Assembly: GCA_029721435.1 (NCBI GenBank)
Contig: CM056592.1
Span: forward strand, 34,483,611-34,547,610
DNA: 64,000 nucleotides
Direction of reading: 5' to 3'
From: Gymnothorax reevesii
Taxonomy: Eukaryota; Chordata; Actinopteri; Anguilliformes; Muraenidae
Made by a program: the position numbers and the translations under genes. Under the pieces are notes generated by a model. The model was not told the DNA's origin. It saw only the letters and a list, made by a program, of their open reading frames with translations, and searched no databases. Of the stretch, positions 10,201 through 19,200 are shown piece by piece. Numbering within the stretch: position 1 is the first letter of the stretch; every line of letters begins with the position of its first letter.

Positions 10201-13200
10201 ACAACCGCACACCCTGCAAATTCAACATCTTCTCCTGCATTTCAGATGTTTGCTTCCATCCCCTGACAATCATCTGTCCTGGCGTACAGTAACTGCGCTG
10301 CGCATTGTGCTCAACTTCTCTTTAATTCTGTGAACTCAGTTTAGTTTTTTGTTTTTATTACAAGTCTTCCTCCTACGCAAAAAAAGTCACATTATTTTAT
10401 AGCAGAAGTTCTTCCATTTTTGAGTCGGGAAATTGAAAATGGTTTTTCTCATATTTTTTTCCAAACTCTTGGCCCACGCTACCCTTTCTTTAGTTCGCTG
10501 AAGAACTGTACGACGAGTTGATGAACTTGGGTGTAAAAGCTGACTGATATCCGCTGTTGCCAATGAAGTTGGAATAATTTTGTATTCAGACATTTTACCA
10601 ATCAAGAATAAATTACATTCTCGCAATCATTTCCTGAGAAGACGGACAAAACAATTTATTCTGCCTTTATGACCAACTGTATAATATCAGAGATAAATAA
10701 TATGACCAAATTTGCACTACACTGATTTAAAAAAGACAATTAACTGGTAAAGTTAAAATGACTATCAATGGTTTAAATAATTGTTATTATTGAAGATTTT
10801 GCATATGCCCGCAAAGCCCCACATTTAGTAGCTGCTGCTTTAGTGGACTGATAATCATCCTTCAGTAATTATGCTCAAGTGCTGTATGGGCAATAGAGTG
10901 TTCATTCTCATCAAAGTGCAGACATGTTACGCCATTTGCTAAGCTAAGGACTTGGGCGTAGTAGTGGTAAAAAACAGCTTTCTGTGGTAGCCTTTCAGTC
11001 AGTTGTTACATATATTCTGACTTAGCCTATATGGCGGGTATCATGGGCATGATATGGTTTAGAAACTAAAGGCTTCACTTGAGAACGTGCGCTGCTGTTC
11101 TTGGAAGGCGTGTGGAAAGGGGGTCTAACCCAGGATAGGAGGAGCGACAGTAAGTGAGCGACTGCGCAAGAGTAGTCTCTAAGTTGAGAAAGAGATGTCT
11201 TGTAGGTTCTGTACTCGCAGCATCTTCGATCAGTGCAGGTCAACCACAGTATCTGCGACAGTGATGAGATGATGCTGGAATAGTCCATTACGGTCCTTTT
11301 GAGCAGAACACCGGTCCAATCCTTGTTCAAACTTTCGCCAGTTTTAGAAGTTTCTTTTTATTTGAAACTCTGCCTGTAAGGGTCCCTTCAGTGTTGTAGA
11401 TGCTGGTGTTCGGTGGGAGCAATTCAGCGAAGCTCAGCAGCTGAAGACCTCATAGGCATCGCTTTCTCGCACCCGAGACTCTGCTGTTCACCGTCCTCCG
11501 GCACAGTTTAGCATCTGGGCTCTCCACTGCTCTTTCCCTCCTGTTCAGACCCAGTTTACGAATTTATTTTGAGAGCGTAGCGAACATCTTTGTGTGGTGT
11601 GTGTAAAGTGGTGAGTATGTCTTAGAACAACAACTGAGTGGCAGGTTTACGTGAAAACATAAAGATATGGCAAAGCAAGTAGTGTGTGTGCGTTGGTGGG
11701 GGAGTTGTCCCTGTGTGGGCGTGTGTGTGCACCCATCTCTGCGTGTGTGTGTGCGAGTGTCAGCGATTGTGAGGTGTGTGTGTGCACGCATAAGGTGTGG
11801 GTGTATATGAGTGTCATTTTTCTTCCTTTTTTCTTTTTTGTAAGTATTATGAGTGTTTGGGATGGGAGGGATCATCTCAGAATGTTCTGCCTGAAAGGAG
11901 ATCAGGTGTCACACAGGGAGGTCATGCGGATATTTTATGTATCTGACCTTCTTCCTTATTTAGACAGTGCGCCAGTAGTTTTTTTCTATCTTTCCGGTTC
12001 AGTAATATGGCTGTGGTTAATGTAATTACCAAATAAATAACAAATAAAGTTGGCAGGTTATGTGATCGGTGGCGTTTCTTTGTCTGTTTGTTTGTGAACA
12101 AGATAACTCAAAAAGTAATGCGCGGATATCTCTGAAATTTTGTGGGTGGGTCGCTATTACATCCGTCAAACAATATAGACCCCACGGCAGCCATCTTGAA
12201 AACCTATGACATGCCATAACTGAACTTTGCTCCCGCTCATCAAGATTTGGACTGTGCTGCCCTGGCAAACGGGAGTGCCTCTAGTTTACAGCAAGGTTTT
12301 GAGATGCTGTGGCATTGCAAGGGAGGAGAGGTCACCAAGCAAAGAGATGCAGATGGGAGTGTTGAGGACCTAGAATAATGCTTAGATGATTCCCAACCAC
12401 AACATCCAAACAGCAATGCACAGCCACACTGAACTGAGGTAGTAGTCCAGTGCGCTAGACGGTGTGTACAGGTCTTACTGTAAGGGAGCCAGTGTAGTAC
12501 ATTGTCTGATTGGTGATTTGTTCTCAGTATGAGTCTACCATGTTTTCAATTAGCTGGATTTTGGAATGGCAGGACACGGTCACACATGTTATGCTGATTC
12601 ATAGCTGATTGATGAAGGTTCATGTCTGAAATCATGTGATTTTTGAGGTGGTAAGACAGGAATTAGAATCTCTGAGAGGGTATTTTTTGGGGAGATGATA
12701 TTAATGTACAGTAGTTTGAGTAACATGGGATGGGTGAGGTTGTGGAAGTAAGGGATGTCGTTTTTCTGCTCAATGGCCCCTTGTAATTATTCGTGCCTTC
12801 CAGTTGTCTTCGAGTTGCAACTTGGAACTCGAAATTGCGCCAATTCCTCGTAAATATCCAGTTGTTTTCGTTCCAGTTCATCACAACATTACAAAATTGG
12901 AAAACAAGATGGACGCACCCAGGAAAGTTGCTCTCATGCTCGCTCTTTATGAATTCAAAGAGCTGCAAACCAAATATGCGCTTCACTTGCAGTACCTCCA
13001 GGGGGAGGACAGAAAAAAGGGAAGGTATGTTTGTATTCCAGCATGTTTGATTGCAAGAAAATGTTTGTACCGCTTTGTAATAGAACGTTGCTTACAAAGG
13101 GCCTTGGTTCACACGTACTGTAGTTTGAAACCTTTATCAACCCTTCAGCGAATTTGAAGTTTGTTGGAAATGTTTCAATAAATGTAGTTGAAGTCTATCG

Positions 13201-16200
13201 ATAACGTTTCAGTAAATGTACAAGGAAGCAACCAGTTATTTGATTGTCCAGATTAACTGGGGACATGCAAAGATGTAAGTACTTGTAATGGCAGTGATGG
13301 GGTGAGTTGTATTGTTTTAATAAGGTAAAAGGTCATGAGAGAGCCGCCCCGAAAAGATGATTGGCTGGTTTCAAGAGAAAGCCATTATCAAACCAAAGTG
13401 AAAATTTGTTAATGCCTGTGTACTTGATACTGTAGAACAGAAAGAAAGAAGGTTATAAGTTGTACAGCAGGAGTAAGTGGTTTCTCTAGCATCAAAATAA
13501 GTCTTGTCTTGTCTTGTCTTGTCAGTTTTCTCTGTTTGTTTGGACTATGTACGAAAATCCTTGCCTCCAACATTAACGTAATGCTGTTTTTTGTTCTAAG
13601 TATTTTGTAGTTATTTCATCTCATAATTTGTATCACTATTGATGTCTTAGTAAGTAAGAACGTAAGACTTTATTTCGAACAAATGAGAAAAAATAATAAC
13701 AATAAAATAAGAATAGAAAAAATCATACAATACATTACACTATACAAAATAAGGCTCTTAGAGTTACATTTTGATGAATTTAGTGCCATATCTGTAAGTA
13801 AAGTTAACTATTTTCAGTTATGCAGGTGAGTAAAAGTTTTGCATTTTGTGCAATGAAATCAGGATAAAGATGATGGAATATTTGAGGAAACAGATCTAGA
13901 GGGACTTGCTGAGTACTATTACTTCAGGTCCTGTCGTCAAGATTGTGGTGATTTCACTGCCCTATTAAACTTAGACCCCAATGAGCCGTAACATTAAAAC
14001 CACTCACATTTCAAGCGAATGAAGTTGATTATCTTGTGAAAACAGCACATGCCAAGGTCTGCAGACAGAACGTAGGCAAAAAACAAGCAGACTATTGTCA
14101 TAGTCCAGTGGTTCTTAACTTTGGCACCATGTAAGCTGGTTTCTGTTTCTGTCTTAACAAGTCTTTTAATCATATTATGTAACTTTGCTTCCAAATTTTC
14201 AGTCTCAAGTAGAAAATATTATCATATTTTAAGGCTCGGTCACCTTTAGTTTTTAGCCTCATTTATGGGTGACCAGTAATAATTGATTAGAAGTTCTTAA
14301 TGCTCTGGCAGGGGCGTGGATACAGGGGAGCTCAGTCAGGTACTGGGGGGCTAGGCCAGAGCTTCAGTAACAAACACAATGTTGTTGGCAAAATGTTTGT
14401 CTTACTGAGAAAAAAGGTAATAGAAATGTTTCAAGTCTAAAAACGGGAATAAATTGCTTTGTAAGATGTCCTCATATTTCATATTTTGCTGTGCAGCTGC
14501 AATAATAGGATTTTAACAAGCTGTTAATTAGACTAAATTAGGTGTGTTTAATGTTTAAAGTGGTTACTTGACCTCTTAAGCCACATGCAGACAGAAATAT
14601 GCATGCACGCCGAAAGGAATAAAACACAATCATATCCACATGGTAATAAATTGCGGTATGTTTAACTGCATGAAAAAGAGAGAACAATGTAGCAGATCGA
14701 AATAAGTAGGCCCCTAATTATTGAAAAATAATTGATACATGGTTGCAATGACATTTAGTAGGAGGGTAAATAATAAAGAGTTCAACGTGTTTTGTGTCAT
14801 GTTACTGTAATTAGGTTCACCCAAAGTATTTTGAAAGAACCTCAAACACATGTATTCAGCAATCTAATTTAGGGCTAACTGATTTTCTCAGTGTCTAATT
14901 TGATCTGTTTGAAATGTTATTACCTGATATTTCTTGCAGTATGGAATGAAATACTATTTGTGCAAGGGGTTTTTATTCAAGGGATGCATGAATATTTATG
15001 TCAAAATGAATTTACTGGCTTTACTGGCTTAGGAGAGTAAGTAACAGCCCTAAACATGAAATGTACCTAATCAGGACGAATAAACAGCTTTTTAAAATTC
15101 TGCGATTGCTACTGAGGTTGGAATCAAGACCAGCGTACGCAACGGGCCCCCGGAAACGGCACTGAGATCCACTGTCATAGTCGACGGGTTGGATGTGAAC
15201 GAAATAAGACCGGACCAACTTTCACTTGGGCCAAATTTCATGGCCAGACAGGTGGGTCACAGCATCGGCAAAACAGTAAACTATGAATCAGCTAAAGAGT
15301 GTTGGGTCCCGAGGGTCACTGACGCACAAGGGCCACAGAGGCTGTCCCATCTGGTCCAAACCGACTAAGTGACTTCTGTGGCACAAGCTGCATCGAATTT
15401 TAATGGTACTTAGATGAGGAATGTGTCCCAAAACAAACTGCGTTGCATCCTGCCATATACAGCATTTTGTCACTGCTGACCAATCGCAGCACCCGTTCTA
15501 ACCTCGGTCCGCTGCCGGAAGCAACTGATGAACATCGCCTTTTCCTGTGAGTCCTGTTTACTTTTACATCATGTCCACTGGCCTAGTATGTGTTCACTAT
15601 TTACATGGGAAGAGATGGAACCAGGATGCATTATGGGAAGAAGACAGGCAGTTGGAGAGGGTGTGATGATCCGAGAATTGTTTTGTGGGAAACCCTGCGC
15701 CGAGCAATTGGAGAGTATGTCAGTTTGATGGAGCTATTTTGGCAGCATGATGAGGACCTACACTATATCAGGCAGGTGGTTTTCATGTCGCGGCTGATCA
15801 TGGTACACTTGTGTACTTGCACTTATGCATAATCGTGCAGCATGACTGCAAAAAAACATGCACAAGTGTCTGGCTTAATGCAAAAGCTAGATATTACATT
15901 GTTGAGAATTACAAAACCCAAAACCTGTGAAGTTGGCACGTTGTGTAAATCGTAAATAAAAACAGAATACAAAGATTTGCAAATCCTTTTCAACCTATAT
16001 TCAATTGAATACACAGCAAAGACAAGTAACTCAATGTTCGAACAGGTAAACTTTGTAATTTTTTGCAAATATTAGCTCATTTGGAATTTGATGCCTGCAA
16101 CATGTTTCAAAAAAGCTGGCACAAGTGGCAAAAAAGACTGAGAGAGTTGAGGAATGCTCATCAAACACTTATTTGGAACATCCCACTGGTGAACGGGCTA

Positions 16201-19200
16201 ACTGAGAACAGGTGGGTGCCATGATTGGGTACAAAAGCAGCTTCCCTGAAATGCTCAGTCATTCACAAACAAGGATGGGGCGAGGGTCACCACTTAGTGA
16301 ACAAATGCAAGAGCTGATTGTCGAACAGTTTAAAAACAACATTCCTCAACCAGCTATTGCAAGAAATTTAGGGATTTCATCATCTACGGTCCGTAATTTC
16401 GTCAAAAGGTTCAGAGAATCTGGAGAAATCACTGCACATAAGCGACAAGGCCGAAAACCAATATTGAATGCCCGTGACCTTCGATCCTTCAGGCGGTACT
16501 GCATCAAAAACTGACATCAGTGTGTAAAGGACATCACCACATGGGCTCAGGAACACTTCAGAAAACCACTGTCAGTAACTACAGTTCGTCGCTACATCGG
16601 CAAGTGCAAGTTAAAACTCTACAATGCAAAGCGAAAGCCATTTATCAACAGCACCCAGAAACGCCGCTGGCTTCGCTGGGCCCAAGCTCATCTAAGATGG
16701 ACTGATGCAAAGTGGAGAAGTGTTCTGTGGTCTGACGAGTCCACATTTCAAATTGTTTTTGGAAACTGTGGACATCGTGTCCTCCGGACCAAAGAGGAAA
16801 AGAACCATCCGGACTGTTTTAGGCGCAAAGTTCAAAAGCCAGCATCTGTGATGGTATGGGGGTGCATTAGTGCCTAAGGCATAGGCAACTTACACATATG
16901 TGAAGGCACCATTAATGCTGAAAGGTACATACAGGTTTTGGAGCAACATATGTTGCCATCCAAGCAATGTCTTTTTCATGGACACCCCTGCTTATTTCAG
17001 CAAGACAATGCCAAGCCACATTCTGCACGTGCTACAACAGCATGGCTCCGTAGTAAAAGAGTGCGGGTACTAGACTGACCTGTCTGTAGTCCAGACCTGT
17101 CTCCCATTGAAAATGTGTGGCGCATTATGAAGCGTAAAATACGACAACGGAGACCCCGGACTGTTGAACAACTTAAGCTCTACATCAAGCAAGAATGGGA
17201 AAGCTCCACCTGAAAAGCTTCAAAAATTGGTCTCCTCAGTTCCCAAACATTTACTGAGTGTCGTTAAAAGGAAAGGCGATGTAACGTAGTGGTAAAAAGG
17301 CCCCTGTGCCAACTTTTTTGCAATGTGTTGCTGCCTTTAAATTCTAAGTTAATAATTATTTGCAAAAAAAAAAAAAGTTTCTCAGTTTGAATATTAAACA
17401 TCTTTTCTTTGCAGTGTATTCAGTTGAATATAAGTCGAAAAGGATTTGCAAATCATTGTATTCTGTTTTTATCTACGATTTACATAACGTGCCAACTTCA
17501 CTGGTTTTGTACTACTTGAATGTGTATAGTGATTTACTTTTTAAAGTCACATGTATGTACTAGGGGATTCAGGATGAATTCTGTTCTGTACACTCCCCAC
17601 GAGATGAAGATTTCAATTTGATAAGATTTTCTCTGAAAAATATTTTTTCTTTTGCCTTTTACCAATAGCTTAATGCACTGAAATATATAAAAATTTATTT
17701 ATGAGTTCTTCTCAAATTTTTTTATCACTAAATGTGGATAAATGCAAACAGTTCACACTAGAAAGGCGAGGACAAAGAACTTATTTAAGCCGATTTTAAA
17801 ATAAACCCGTTTAAGTGCTGGAACTGTGATGATAATCAACAAAATCTTTTTAGCTATTCTCATCAAAGGATAAAATATATCACAAGCATGCTTTTGGCGG
17901 GCTTAAATCCCTTTACTGCTCAGAGGACTATGGCAGTAGAGACTTTCCCAATATATCCTATAGGGAAATGACACTTCGAGCGGAATTCATCGCTAACTTA
18001 CCCCACTGAGGGCATACCCGGGGTCCACGATGAGTACGAGGGGCAGGATGCGGGGATGGTTGGAGTAGTGGAGGCGACCAGGCATGTCCTCTTTCTTGTA
18101 GACATGCAGATTGGGATGTGCTGCTCTCAGGACATTGTAGACCTTGTCCAACCTTCCCTCTTTAGGCAGCAGCATGCCTACAGGCCCGTAGTCTAGCAGC
18201 TGGAACCTAATATCCCCGAAGGAGAAGCCAGGAACTTGGGACAAGATTATCTTTTTCTGTACTGCAGCCATGCCATGGTCAGAGGTGATGATTATGTTGA
18301 GGTGGTCGGCGAGACCGCGTTTTTGGACGGTGTCGCGGATGTAGCCCACGGTACGGTCGACCTGCTTCACCATCTCCTTACGCTCCGGCGAGTCTGGGCC
18401 GAACTTGTGTCCCGTCGTGTCTGGCTCGCCGAAGTACAGGGACACAAAGTCCAGGTCCTGCTCTCCAAACCAGGTCCCAACCACCTTGTCGATATTTATC
18501 CGCCATTCCGTCTCGTTGGAGTGGTCATAGAAACGTGGCTCTATCTGCCTCACCTTGACTGTCTCTTTTTGATAGGTGGCCGCTGTGCCGGGGAAGTGCA
18601 GTGAGCCCGCTTTCAAACCCTAGGACGGGGAAATAGTCGCACTGTGAGATCGAGTAAACAAAATGGAAGGAGAGTTCTAGCCGGAGTGAGTGACGCTCGT
18701 GAACTTTACCTGCCTTTGCGCTGTGATCCAGATTGGGAGGCTGCCGTTATCCCAGTAGTCATCTACAAACTGTGTCATGTAGTATTGCTTTTTTTCCTGC
18801 GTAGTTACGTTGAACCAAATGTTGTGGATCACTCCATGATTTTCAACGTAACGACCTGAAACGATGTAAGAGGCAGTGTCAATTCCCAATTTTAGGAATT
18901 TGGTAGTAATTTTGGGAATTTATAGTTTATTCTACAAAACAAAAACCAGTGAAGTTGGCACGTTATACAAATCGTAGATAAAAACAGAATGCGATGATTT
19001 GCAAATGCTTTTTAACTTATATTCAATTGAATACACTGCAAAGACAAGATGTTTAATGTTCAAACTGAGAAACTTCATTTTTTTTGCAAATAATCATTAA
19101 CTTAGAATTTAAAGGCAGCAACACATTGCAAAAAAGTTGGCACAGGGGCCTTTTTACCACTGCGTTACATCGCCTTTCCTTTTAACGACACTTAGTAAAC

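Larger units (their letters stand above)
8603..15911 (-). other. ENPP7 intron 3, distal part (noncoding)
   Basis: Intron 3 spans 18001-8603 (9.4 kb). In this part I see no host exon. It contains a TG-rich stretch (11690-11810), a diverged interspersed repeat (about 12030-12280), a possible Harbinger-type exon (12909-13024), a CTTGT pentamer run (13499-13523) and a possible LINE tail (15590-15800). The frames at 9965-10333 and 11022-11330 match no family I know. Confidence 0.6.

Noticed and set aside
9965..10333. 122-codon plus-strand frame in ENPP7 intron 3
   Set aside because: No start context, no domain and no similarity to any family recognised; consistent with chance in a 9 kb intron.
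14285..14370. CAGGGGCGTGGATAC string resembling a hAT end
   Set aside because: No partner end in inverted orientation and no 8 bp duplication nearby.
18236..18604. 122-codon plus-strand frame over ENPP7 exon 3
   Set aside because: Shadow of the conserved coding exon on the opposite strand.
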